Source of the DNA: Bradyrhizobium erythrophlei
Lineage (GTDB): Bacteria; Pseudomonadota; Alphaproteobacteria; Rhizobiales; Xanthobacteraceae
Length of the DNA: 64,000 nt
Assembly: GCF_900142985.1 (NCBI RefSeq)
Contig: NZ_LT670849.1
Span: 62,001 to 126,000, forward strand
Direction: 5' to 3'
The notes under the pieces were generated by a model. The model was not told where the DNA came from. It searched no databases and saw only the letters and a program-made list of their open reading frames with translations. Made by a program: the position numbers and the translations under genes. Shown piece by piece: positions 27,270 through 35,355 of this stretch (the stretch's first letter is position 1; the number at the start of each line of letters is the position of its first letter).

Positions 27270-27434
27270 TGCCCACTTTCCGAAGTTCGTGCATCGTCTC
27301 AGCACCCACTTTCCACGAACTTCGGAAAGTCATGGGCACTAGCAAACCTATGTTTCTAGTACCGCTTTGCTATTTGAAGTTCCTGGATCGAATTCGCCGC
27401 TTGTGGTGCAGGAACTTCAAATAGGCGGTACTAG
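27266..27434. repeat. Double-hairpin CTAG repeat, copy B2 (different stems)
   Basis: Hairpin 3 at 27266-27342 (CTAGTGCCCACTTTCCGAAG... paired with ...GGGCACTAG) and hairpin 4 at 27356-27434 (CTAGTACCGC...GCGGTACTAG). They are joined by the linker CAAACCTATGTTT. Stems are unrelated to type A but the architecture is the same. The last CTAG supplies the TAG stop of the RraA-fold gene on the minus strand (27431-27433). Confidence 0.9.
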
Positions 27435-28150
27435 TGGATTTCAGCCGAACGCTTGAGGGCCTCTTTCAGCTTCTCGAGGCTGAAGTCCTTGCTTCGCGCG
27501 ATGTCGAGGATCGGCGTCTCGCGGCGGCCGCACAGTTCGGCGGCGTCGGGAATCTTCGGCGCGATGTCGGCCGGGATGATGATCGCGCCGTGCTGGTCGG
27601 CGTGGATCAGATCGTCGGAGCGCACCGTCATGCCGGCGACGCGGATTTCGCCGCCAAAATGTTCGGCATGGACCCACGCATGCGACGGCCCGACCGATCC
27701 GGCGAGCGCCTGGAAACCCGGCGCCCATTGCGGAATGTCGCGGATTGAGCCGTCGGTGATGACGCCGAGGCAGCCGAGCGCCTTGTGCACGTTGCTCTGC
27801 ACCTCGCCCCAGAACGCGCCGTAGCCGACATCGGGGCCATCGACATCCTGGATCACCGTGATGCGCGGTCCCCAGCCGGTGCCCATGTATTCGTAATATT
27901 CGATGCGGCGCTTCGACTGCTCGTCGGCAGGCAATTGCGACTTGAGCACCGAACGAATCGTCACCGTGCGCGCATAACCGACCATCGGCGGCAGATCCGG
28001 AAACGGACAGACCAGCGGCTTGGTGGTGTAGCCGATCAGGCGGCGCTCAGGTGCGACGACTTCCATCGCATTGCAGATCGTCGGTGTGTCGTAGCGACCC
28101 AGGGCTTGAAGCAGGTCGGCAGGCAATGGCGCAGGCGCGGAATTCGTCAC
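27431..28150 (-). CDS. RraA-fold protein, possible aldolase or demethylmenaquinone-like enzyme
   Basis: A 239-residue RraA/HMG-aldolase family protein, only distantly like the GalC-type gene at 5.5 kb. Typical segments are LGRYDTPTICNAMEVV, GCLGVITDGSIRDIPQW and LIHADQHGAIIIPADIAPKI. The family includes pyruvate aldolases and the RNase E regulator RraA; the substrate is open. GTG 28150 with GGAG six bases upstream fits better than ATG 28165. Its stop TAG is the terminal CTAG of repeat copy B2. Confidence 0.72.
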   Translation of the reverse strand: MTNSAPAPLPADLLQALGRYDTPTICNAMEVVAPERRLIGYTTKPLVCPFPDLPPMVGYARTVTIRSVLKSQLPADEQSKRRIEYYEYMGTGWGPRITVIQDVDGPDVGYGAFWGEVQSNVHKALGCLGVITDGSIRDIPQWAPGFQALAGSVGPSHAWVHAEHFGGEIRVAGMTVRSDDLIHADQHGAIIIPADIAPKIPDAAELCGRRETPILDIARSKDFSLEKLKEALKRSAEIH

Positions 28151-28257
28151 AGCTATCTCCAGCATTCGGGTACTTGTCCCGAACGCATATAGCCGACCGC
28201 CACGCGATCGGCAAAAGCGAGTTGGGCAGATCGCTCTGCTTTTTCACCTAGAGAAAG

Positions 28258-29136
28258 TCAGTTCAGCCGTGCAGGCCGGTCGTCGTTGTCACCGGCGGCC
28301 GACAAAAACGGCGACGGCGCTTCGGCAGACGTGCCCGTGGCAGCGGTGGCCGTCGCAGCCATCGCCTCGGCCTTGCGCTTGTGATCGCGGTAGGATTTCC
28401 ACCCCAGGGGCAGGCTCAGCAGGTACAGCAAGGTACCTGCGGACAGGATGTGCCAGGGATAGCCGATCAACAGCGCGATGAAGAGCACGACGGATACAAA
28501 GACCGGCAGCACCATCTCCGGCGGCACCCGCATGCGCACCATCTTGCCCGAGAAGACCGGTAGCCGCGAAACCATCAGGAAACCGATCACGAGCGTGTAG
28601 GCCGCCGTCAGCATCGCCGGCGGCGGCGGCAGCCCGAGGAACGCCAGATAGATCGGCAGCAGCACCGCAATCGCGCCAGCCGGTGCCGGAACGCCGGTGA
28701 AATAATTCGCGGCATAAGCCGGCTTGTTCGGATCGTCCATGGTCGCGTTGAAACGCGCCAGCCGCAAGCCGCCACTGATCGCGAAAATCATCGCCGCGAT
28801 CCAGCCACCGTCTTTCAATTCATGAAGCTGCCAAAAATACAGGATCAGGCCCGGCGCGACACCGAAATTGACGAAGTCGGCAAGGCTATCGAGTTCGGCG
28901 CCGAATTTCGACTGCCCCTTGATCATGCGTGCAACGCGGCCGTCGATGCCGTCGAGCACGGCGGCAAACACGATCGCCGCGACCGCAAGCTCCATCCGCG
29001 CTTCCGTCGACAGACGGATCGCCGTCAGCCCAGCGCAGATCGCCAGCAGCGTGATGAAATTAGGAACCAGCATCCGCACCGGGATCGGACGAAACCGGCG
29101 GCGGCGCAGTTCGAGATATTTGGGGTCGATGGCCAT
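28258..29136 (-). CDS. pssA: CDP-diacylglycerol-serine O-phosphatidyltransferase (PssA)
   Basis: A 292-residue integral membrane enzyme with 7-8 hydrophobic segments. The CDP-alcohol phosphotransferase motif DG-x2-AR-x8-G-x3-D-x3-D appears as DGRVARMIKG then FGAELDSLAD. It makes phosphatidylserine, which the upstream psd product turns into phosphatidylethanolamine. It lies 74 bases after psd on the minus strand. A TTG at 29154 is a less likely start. The C-terminal 40 residues are an Ala/Thr-rich tail. Confidence 0.92.
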   Translation of the reverse strand: MAIDPKYLELRRRRFRPIPVRMLVPNFITLLAICAGLTAIRLSTEARMELAVAAIVFAAVLDGIDGRVARMIKGQSKFGAELDSLADFVNFGVAPGLILYFWQLHELKDGGWIAAMIFAISGGLRLARFNATMDDPNKPAYAANYFTGVPAPAGAIAVLLPIYLAFLGLPPPPAMLTAAYTLVIGFLMVSRLPVFSGKMVRMRVPPEMVLPVFVSVVLFIALLIGYPWHILSAGTLLYLLSLPLGWKSYRDHKRKAEAMAATATAATGTSAEAPSPFLSAAGDNDDRPARLN

Positions 29137-29210
29137 GGCTACACCATATAGCAATCGGCGGCCGGCTTCGCCATGCGACGGCCGTCCGGAGAGACGATCC
29201 TGACCCGTGG

Positions 29211-29909
29211 TTAACTGCCGCGGTAGGTGCGGCCCTGATCGCTGAGCCTGAAGTCGGCCAGAATGGTTTCGCCGGCAATCGCCGTCTGGCCCTCACCGAC
29301 CAGCGCCGCCGTCCCCTCAGGCAGATATACGTCAAGCCGTGAGCCGAAACGGATCAGCCCGAAGCGCTCGCCCGCACCGATCGTCTGCCCCTCCCGCACG
29401 AAGGTGACGATGCGCCGCGCCACCAGGCCTGCGATCTGGGTCACACCGATGCGGCCGTTGGCCGTGGAGATGACAAGCGAATTGCGTTCGTTGTCTTCGC
29501 TCGCCTTGTCGAGTTCAGCGTTGATGAACTTGCCCGGCCGGTAGGCGATGCGGTCGATCCGTCCCGCCACGGGGCTGCGGTTCACGTGGCAGTTGAATAC
29601 GCTCATAAAGATCGAAATACGCGGCAGCGGCCGGTCGCCAAGCCCGAGTTCGGCCGGCGGCAAGACCTGGGCGATCATCGAGATGCGCCCGTCGGCCGGC
29701 GCGACCACGATGCCATCCCGCACCGGCGTCGTGCGCACAGGGTCGCGGAAAAACAGCGCGCACCAGACCGTGAGCGCCGTGCCGATCCACCCGAACGGCG
29801 ACCACACCCAGAACAGGACCAGACTTGCGAGCGCAAACCCGCCGATGAAGGGGTAGCCCTCCGGATGGATGGTCGGAATCTGCGCGCGAATGGAATTGGA
29901 AATCGACAT
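29211..29909 (-). CDS. psd: Phosphatidylserine decarboxylase (short PSD-A type)
   Basis: A 232-residue proenzyme that cuts itself before Ser190 in [12 protein letters not shown] to form a pyruvoyl group. Other family segments are [12 protein letters not shown] and [16 protein letters not shown] with the key His. An N-terminal hydrophobic hairpin ([20 protein letters not shown]) anchors it in the inner membrane. The product makes phosphatidylethanolamine. It stands between an Atm1-like ABC transporter gene and pssA, all on the minus strand. Confidence 0.93.
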   Translation of the reverse strand: MSISNSIRAQIPTIHPEGYPFIGGFALASLVLFWVWSPFGWIGTALTVWCALFFRDPVRTTPVRDGIVVAPADGRISMIAQVLPPAELGLGDRPLPRISIFMSVFNCHVNRSPVAGRIDRIAYRPGKFINAELDKASEDNERNSLVISTANGRIGVTQIAGLVARRIVTFVREGQTIGAGERFGLIRFGSRLDVYLPEGTAALVGEGQTAIAGETILADFRLSDQGRTYRGS

Positions 29910-29962
29910 CCGCCCTCACTACGGTGGCGCCTTCCCCCTTGCAAGGGAGAAAGCCTCAAAAA

Positions 29963-31918
29963 TCACTCTGCCGCGGCCGGCGTCACCAGCACGTCGTCGA
30001 CCGGCGGCGGCTCACGGTTCGGCGCTACGTTCTCATCGGCAATACGTGCGAGTTTTTCGCGCGCTTCCTGAGCCTCGCGCTGCCGGTTCCACATGCTGGC
30101 ATAGAGCCCGCCGCTTGCCAAAAGCTGGACGTGGGTGCCGCGCTCGGCGATACGGCCCTGATCGAGCACGATGATTTCATCGGCGGTGACGATCGTGGAA
30201 AGCCGGTGGGCGATCACGAGCGAGGTGCGGTTGCGCGATACCCGCTCCAGCGCGTCCTGGATTTCCCGCTCGGTGTGGCTGTCGAGCGCCGATGTCGCCT
30301 CATCCAGCACCAGGATCGACGGCGCCTTGAGAATGGTGCGCGCAATCGCCACGCGCTGCTTTTCGCCGCCCGATAATTTCAGGCCACGCTCGCCGACCTG
30401 CGTCTCATAGCCCTTCGGCGACATCTGGATGAGGCCGTCGATCTGCGCCAGCCCTGCCGCCTCCTCCACCTCCGCATCGGTCGCATCCCAGCGGCCGTAG
30501 CGGATGTTGTAGCGGATGGTGTCGTTGAACAGCACAGTGTCCTGCGGCACCATGCCGATCGAGGCGCGCAGTGAATTCTGCGCGACGTTACGGATATCCT
30601 GGCCGTCGATCAGGATGCGGCCGCTGGAGACGTCGTAGAGGCGAAACAGGAGCCGCGAGATCGTCGACTTGCCGGCGCCGGAGGGCCCGACAATGGCGAA
30701 GGTCTTGCCGGCCGGCACCTCGAAACTCAGGCCTTTGAGGATCGGTCGATCGGGTTCATAGGCGAAGTACACGTTGTCGAAGCGGACGTTGCCGGAGGTA
30801 ACGATCAGCGGCAACGCGCCCGGAATGTCCTGGATCTCGGCTTTGCGCGACAGCACGTTGAACATTTTCTCAATGTCGATGATCGCCTGCTTGATCTCGC
30901 GATAGACCATGCCCATGAAGTTGAGCGGCTGGTAGAGCTGGATCATCATCGCGTTGACCATCACGAAATCGCCGATCGTGTTGCGTCCGCTGCGCACGCC
31001 GAGCGCGCACATCGCCATGGTCGCAGTCAAGCCGGCGGTGAAGATGACCGCCTGGCCGGCGTTGAGCACGGCCAGCGAGGTGTAGGCCTTTACGCTGGCC
31101 TGCTCGTAGCGCTCCATCGAGCGGTCATATCGGGCCGCCTCGCGTTCCTCGGCGCCGAAATATTTCACCGTCTCGTAGTTCAGAAGCGAGTCGATCGCCT
31201 TGGTGTTCGCCTCGGTGTCGGAATCGTTCATCTTGCGGCGAATTCCGATCCGCCATTCGGTCGCGATGTAGGTGTAGAACATGTAGATCACGACTGTGAT
31301 CAGGGTCGCGGCCACGTAGCGCCAGTCGAACTTCCACAGCAGCACCGCCATCAGCAGCGCCACCTCGACGATGGTCGGGACGAGCTGAAGGATCACCATC
31401 CGCACGATGGTCTCGATGCCGTTGCGGCCGCGCTCCAGCACCCGCGTCAAACCACCGGTCTTGCGTTCCAGGTGAAAGCGCAACGACAGATCGTGCATGT
31501 GAACAAAGGTGAGATAGGCGAGCTTGCGCACCGCGTGCATGGCCACGCGCGCGAAAATCCCGTCGCGCCATTGGGTCAGAACGCCCATCAGCACGCGCAA
31601 GCCGCCGTAGCCCAGCGTCATGATGACTGGCGAAGCGACGACCCATAGCACCCAGTTCGAGGGCTGCACCGGCGCGCTGTCCGCGCCGGTCAAAGCATCG
31701 GTCGCCCATTTGAAGGTGAAGGGCACGGCCAGCGTGGCAAGCTTGGCCGCCAATAGCAGCACCACCGACCAGACCACGCGCATCTTCAGGTCGGCGCGGT
31801 CACCCGGCCAGATATAGGGCCACAGATGGGCCAGCGTTCCGGTCAGGCTGGCCTGTCCGAGGGCACTGTCGGAAGCGGATGCCGGGCTGGCCGGCGTCGC
31901 GGGATCAGAGTGCGCCAT
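29963..31918 (-). CDS. Atm1/HMT-type ABC exporter, fused membrane and ATPase domains
   Basis: A 651-residue half-transporter: an N-terminal transmembrane domain with six helices (about 55-350) and a C-terminal ATPase. The ATPase has Walker A GPSGAGKST, signature LSGGEKQR, Walker B ILVLDEATSALD and H-loop AHRLST. The membrane part resembles mitochondrial Atm1 and bacterial heavy-metal/glutathione-conjugate exporters, so it may export glutathione-bound metal or sulfur species. The C-terminal 40 residues form a charged tail. Divergent from the LOG-family gene, with repeat copy C between. Confidence 0.88.
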   Translation of the reverse strand: MAHSDPATPASPASASDSALGQASLTGTLAHLWPYIWPGDRADLKMRVVWSVVLLLAAKLATLAVPFTFKWATDALTGADSAPVQPSNWVLWVVASPVIMTLGYGGLRVLMGVLTQWRDGIFARVAMHAVRKLAYLTFVHMHDLSLRFHLERKTGGLTRVLERGRNGIETIVRMVILQLVPTIVEVALLMAVLLWKFDWRYVAATLITVVIYMFYTYIATEWRIGIRRKMNDSDTEANTKAIDSLLNYETVKYFGAEEREAARYDRSMERYEQASVKAYTSLAVLNAGQAVIFTAGLTATMAMCALGVRSGRNTIGDFVMVNAMMIQLYQPLNFMGMVYREIKQAIIDIEKMFNVLSRKAEIQDIPGALPLIVTSGNVRFDNVYFAYEPDRPILKGLSFEVPAGKTFAIVGPSGAGKSTISRLLFRLYDVSSGRILIDGQDIRNVAQNSLRASIGMVPQDTVLFNDTIRYNIRYGRWDATDAEVEEAAGLAQIDGLIQMSPKGYETQVGERGLKLSGGEKQRVAIARTILKAPSILVLDEATSALDSHTEREIQDALERVSRNRTSLVIAHRLSTIVTADEIIVLDQGRIAERGTHVQLLASGGLYASMWNRQREAQEAREKLARIADENVAPNREPPPVDDVLVTPAAAE

Positions 31919-32011
31919 GGAGCCTGGCCCGGCGCAATTTGGCGCGCCGATTCGGTGCGCGCATGTTCGGATTTTGCTGCATTCGGGCTCTCATATAGAG
32001 CGTTTGACTGG

Positions 32012-32179
32012 CTAGTGAAGTGGATTTGACATTCGCCCCCCATTTGGCCGGGAATCCGTCAGGCGAATGTCAAATCCCAAACTTCACTGGAAACCGGTAT
32101 TTGCTAGTGGTCCCATGATTCTAACGTTCGAAAATTGGCCCGCTGAGACGGGATGCGGCCGCTGGAATCGGACCGCTAG
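32012..32179. repeat. Double-hairpin CTAG repeat, copy C (diverged)
   Basis: Hairpin 1 at 32012-32090 (CTAGTGAAGTGGATTTGAC and right arm GTCAAATCCCAAACTTCACT; note the matched GAAGT/ACTTC change from the GGAGT/ACTCC of other copies). The linker is AAACCGGTATTTG. Hairpin 2 at 32104-32179 has a decayed right arm (GGACCGCTAG). It lies in the promoter region between two divergent genes, so it is not a terminator there. Confidence 0.85.
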
Positions 32180-32293
32180 GTACAGCCTCTGAAGGTAAAT
32201 TCCTCAGCGATCTTCGGGCCTTCCTGCAATATTATTCGCTGGCGAATCCATTATGGTTTGACTGATTTACGCTGCGATGCCACATGAAATGAC

Positions 32294-32899
32294 ATGAGCA
32301 AGATCAAAACTGTCTGTGTCTATTGCGGCTCCGGCCCCGGCACCAATCCCCATTTCATCGAATCCGCCAAGGCGTTCGGCAAGATACTGGCCGAAAACGG
32401 CATTCGCCTCGTCTATGGCGGCGGCTCGCTCGGCATCATGGGCGCTGTGGCGAGCTCCGTGCTCGATCATGGCGGCATGGTGACCGGAATCATTCCGGAC
32501 TTTCTGAAGCTCCGGGAGAATGCGCTCAAGCGGGTCCAGGAGATGATCGTCACGCCCGACATGCATGAGCGCAAGCGGCTGATGTTCGAACACTCGGACG
32601 CTTTCGTCGCCCTGCCCGGCGGCATCGGAACGCTCGAAGAGCTCGTCGAACAGCTCACTTGGCAGCAGCTCGGACGTCATACCAAGCCGGTGCTACTGGC
32701 CAACATTGACGGGTTCTGGGAGCCGCTGTTCGCCCTGCTCTTGCACATGCGCGAAACGCAGTTCATTCGCCAGGGTCTCTCGGTCGATATCCTCAAGGCG
32801 GACCGCGTCGAGGATATCCTGCCACGGCTGCAAGCCGCCGCCGCGATCGCGCCCGAAGGTACCGAAGCGATGGAGCCCGAAATCGCCCGACGGCTTTGA
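32294..32899 (+). CDS. LOG-family protein (nucleoside 5'-monophosphate phosphoribohydrolase type)
   Basis: A 201-residue Rossmann-fold protein of the lysine-decarboxylase-like LOG family. The motifs GGGSLGIMG and PGGIGTLEELVEQ are present. Plant LOG enzymes release active cytokinin from its riboside monophosphate; bacterial members cleave AMP or similar nucleotides. GGAG is not visible upstream. A bidirectional terminator follows at 32948. A role in cytokinin production in a plant-associated bacterium is possible but not shown. Confidence 0.85.
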   Translation: MSKIKTVCVYCGSGPGTNPHFIESAKAFGKILAENGIRLVYGGGSLGIMGAVASSVLDHGGMVTGIIPDFLKLRENALKRVQEMIVTPDMHERKRLMFEHSDAFVALPGGIGTLEELVEQLTWQQLGRHTKPVLLANIDGFWEPLFALLLHMRETQFIRQGLSVDILKADRVEDILPRLQAAAAIAPEGTEAMEPEIARRL

Positions 32900-32947
32900 G
32901 GCGCGCATTCGGAGCTCAAACTCAAGGCCTCCCATGCGGCTAGATGA

Positions 32948-32979
32948 AAAAGGCCCCGGCATTGCCGGGGCCTCTTTTG
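32948..32979. terminator. Bidirectional terminator
   Basis: Stem AGGCCCCGGC paired with GCCGGGGCCT, followed by TTTT on the plus strand and by five T on the minus strand. It serves the LOG gene (+) and the beta-barrel gene (-), which converge here. Confidence 0.82.
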
Positions 32980-33000
32980 GTTAAGTTCAGATCAAACCGA

Positions 33001-33786
33001 TCAGTTGCCGAACTTGTAGTTCAGGCCGACGCGGGCCAACTGGACCGATTCACTATAGTTCATGCGGCAGGGCTGCGCGTTGCTGCAGCTCGTGAGTCCG
33101 CTATTGCTTCCGCCGACCTGGTTGAAGATTGCATCCGAGTTCTGGAACTGCATCAGCAAATATTCGCCCTTGAGGGTCCAGTTCTGGGTCAGCGCGAATT
33201 CGACGCCGCCGCCGACCGCGAGCCCAGTCTTCCACTTGTCTTCAGACGCCAGGTCCGAGAAGCCGTTTGCTCCCAGCTGGGTGGTATTCTTGATGTGCCC
33301 GAAAGCAAGACCAGCCGTTGCGTAGACGAGCGTACGATCGAGTGCGAGGCCCGCCCGCGCGCGAATGGTCGCGAACTCGTTCATCTGAAAGCGAGTGGTA
33401 TTGGTCGGCGGCAGAACAGCCGCAGCGGCGATCAAAGCGTCCTCAAATCTGACGGGGGAAGCGATGTCTTTAGTCTTGTCGACGTTGGTCCAGTTATAGT
33501 CGCCTTCAATGCCGAGCACGGTGTTGCCGAACTGGTAATTATATCCAGCCCCGACGCCGACCGTTCCAAAAGCTTCCTGGAACTTGGTGTCGCTCGCGAC
33601 AAAGTCATCCGCATCGAGGTGTTCGGAGTCGGCAAAGCCGCCGCCGGCATTGCCACCGATGTAGAATCCGGTCCAGTTGTAAACCGACTGCATCGGCGCA
33701 GCCTTGTACGGCATCGACATGTCGGCAGCATTCGCCGCGACGGTGGTGACGGCGACCAGAAGCGTAGCCGTAAGAAAATTCTTCAT
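33001..33786 (-). CDS. Outer-membrane beta-barrel protein, Omp25/OmpA-barrel type (copy 1)
   Basis: A 261-residue exported protein. A signal peptide (MKNFLTATLLVAVTTVAANA) is followed by a domain of alternating strands starting YNWTGFYIGGNAGGGFADSE and ending ARVGLNYKFGN, with a C-terminal aromatic-rich strand. It is an eight-strand barrel porin-family protein common in rhizobia. GGAAT precedes the ATG. It follows a close paralogue by about 85 bases; the two share N- and C-terminal sequence and differ mostly in loops. Confidence 0.88.
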   Translation of the reverse strand: MKNFLTATLLVAVTTVAANAADMSMPYKAAPMQSVYNWTGFYIGGNAGGGFADSEHLDADDFVASDTKFQEAFGTVGVGAGYNYQFGNTVLGIEGDYNWTNVDKTKDIASPVRFEDALIAAAAVLPPTNTTRFQMNEFATIRARAGLALDRTLVYATAGLAFGHIKNTTQLGANGFSDLASEDKWKTGLAVGGGVEFALTQNWTLKGEYLLMQFQNSDAIFNQVGGSNSGLTSCSNAQPCRMNYSESVQLARVGLNYKFGN

Positions 33787-33819
33787 TCGGTGATTCCTTC
33801 GTTGATCCGATGGCGCCGA

Positions 33820-33846
33820 AGGAGCCCCGGCGACGCCGGGGCTTCC
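33820..33846 (-). terminator. Terminator-like hairpin between the two beta-barrel genes
   Basis: Stem AGCCCCGGC / GCCGGGGCT with a three-base loop, 25 bases after the stop of the upstream barrel gene. There is no T-run on the minus strand, so termination may be partial. Confidence 0.4.
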
Positions 33847-33870
33847 AAGACCAGATGCAAGCTAGATGCG

Positions 33871-34620
33871 TCAGTAGCCGAACTTGTAGTTCAGGCCGAT
33901 GCGAGCGAGCTGGACCGACTCGCTGTAGTTCATGCGGCACGGCCGCGCGTTGCCGCAGGCGCTAAGTCCGTTGTCAGAAAATCCGGGATCAACGTTGTTG
34001 ATGATTGCGTCCGAGTTCGCGAACTGCATCAGCATGTATTCGCCCTTCAGAGTCCAGTTGTGTGAAAGGGCGAACTCGACGCCGGCGCCGACCGCAAGCC
34101 CGGTCTTCCATTTGTCTTCAGATGCCTGCGCAAACGTGTCGAATCCGAACGCCGTCGTATTCTGGACGTGCGCAAAGGCGAGGCCAGCCGTCGCATAGAC
34201 CAAGGTCTGTTCAAATGCGAGACCGGCGCGCGCACGCAAGGTCGCGAACTGGTCCATCTTGAAACTCGTCGTGCCAGTTTGGCGGTCGTTCGCGAACTGC
34301 GTGGTCCTGTCGACCGTGGCCCAGTTGAAGTCGCCCTCGACGCCGAGCAGGGTGTGGCCGAGCTGATAGTTGTAGCCAGCGGTGAGACCGACTGCGCCGA
34401 ACGCCTCCTGGAACTTGGTATTGGCGCCCTCGAAATCGTCTGCATCAAGGTGCGACGAATTGGCAATACCGCCGCCGGCGGTGCCGCCGAGATAGAAGCC
34501 GGTCCAGTTGTAGACCGATTGAGCCACCGGCGCGGCCTTGTACGGCATCGACATGTCGGCAGCGTTCGCCGCAATAGAGGTGGCGGCGACGAGCAGCGCG
34601 GCCGAGAGCAGAGTCTTCAT
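33871..34620 (-). CDS. Outer-membrane beta-barrel protein, Omp25/OmpA-barrel type (copy 2)
   Basis: A 249-residue paralogue of the neighbouring gene. Signal peptide MKTLLSAALLVAATSIAANA, then YNWTGFYLGGTAGGGIANSS, and the ending ARIGLNYKFGY. Both proteins share the exact block PCRMNYSESVQLAR near the end. The duplication is recent enough to keep most of the sequence, while surface loops have diverged, as expected for exposed regions under selection. Confidence 0.88.
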   Translation of the reverse strand: MKTLLSAALLVAATSIAANAADMSMPYKAAPVAQSVYNWTGFYLGGTAGGGIANSSHLDADDFEGANTKFQEAFGAVGLTAGYNYQLGHTLLGVEGDFNWATVDRTTQFANDRQTGTTSFKMDQFATLRARAGLAFEQTLVYATAGLAFAHVQNTTAFGFDTFAQASEDKWKTGLAVGAGVEFALSHNWTLKGEYMLMQFANSDAIINNVDPGFSDNGLSACGNARPCRMNYSESVQLARIGLNYKFGY

Positions 34621-34955
34621 TTGAATGTTCCTTCATTTATCCGGCAGTGGCTGCCGCGAAGGAGCACATAGCGCAGCGACTCGATGCGAGCCGTCAGTCG
34701 ATCGGCGGAGAACCAACCGAAATTCAACATCTGTTGCAGAATGATCCCATCATGAGAATGCACGACAAGTTCAAGCAGTCGCTGTGTTGTATTGCAGGCC
34801 GGAATGCGATGCGGCCGATGAGTTGGCCGCTATGCTTGCTTCGCTATGGGATGAAGCGTCGGTCGAACGATGGAGACCGCGACGAACTCACAGATGTGTT
34901 ACAAGCCAACCGCATCCGAGTAGTCGTCGCCACCGAAGTGTTTTACAGCGAATTG
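34621..34955. other. Gene-free stretch upstream of the beta-barrel genes
   Basis: 335 bases. It should hold the promoter of the beta-barrel gene on the minus strand. Long open frames on the plus strand here are shadows of the VOC gene downstream. I see no recognisable gene or repeat. Confidence 0.4.
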
Positions 34956-35333
34956 CTATTCGCCCGGAAACGTCACCGCTTCCACGCGATTACCATCGGG
35001 ATCGCGGATGAAGGCCGCATAGTAGCGCACGCGCTCGTGCGGACGGTAACCTGGCGCACCGTCCGAAACGCCCCCCGCCTTCAGCGCCGCCTCATGAAAG
35101 GCATCGACATCGCCGGTCGATTTGGCGCGCAGGCAGACGTGATTGCCGCTATCGGCGGCAACCGGCGTCATGTTGGGACGAAGGTTGATCCAGAATTCAG
35201 GATAGGCTTTGCCGAAACCGATCGTTGCCGGGCGCGTGACGACTTTCGCCAGGCCAAGCGGCGCCAGCGTGAGTTCGTAAAAGCGCAACGAGCGTTCGAG
35301 GTCACTGACGCCAATGGAAATGTGGTCGATCAT
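34956..35333 (-). CDS. Single-module VOC/glyoxalase-family protein
   Basis: A 125-residue vicinal-oxygen-chelate protein with the usual opening MIDHISIGVSDLERSLRFYE and the closing DPDGNRVEAVTF. Metal-ligand residues typical of the fold (His4, His near NHVCLRAK, Glu in NRVEAV) are present. Substrate unknown; related proteins act on glutathione adducts or are antibiotic-resistance-like. GGAGG and GGCGGG precede the ATG at 35333. Last gene of the cysS-GNAT-cimA set, 22 bases after cimA. Confidence 0.78.
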   Translation of the reverse strand: MIDHISIGVSDLERSLRFYELTLAPLGLAKVVTRPATIGFGKAYPEFWINLRPNMTPVAADSGNHVCLRAKSTGDVDAFHEAALKAGGVSDGAPGYRPHERVRYYAAFIRDPDGNRVEAVTFPGE

Positions 35334-35355
35334 CCCGCCGCCTCCTCGCACGGCC

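Noticed and set aside
27105..27434. CRISPR array
   Set aside because: The repeats are long hairpins with different stems, not short direct repeats with unique spacers, and no cas gene is present.
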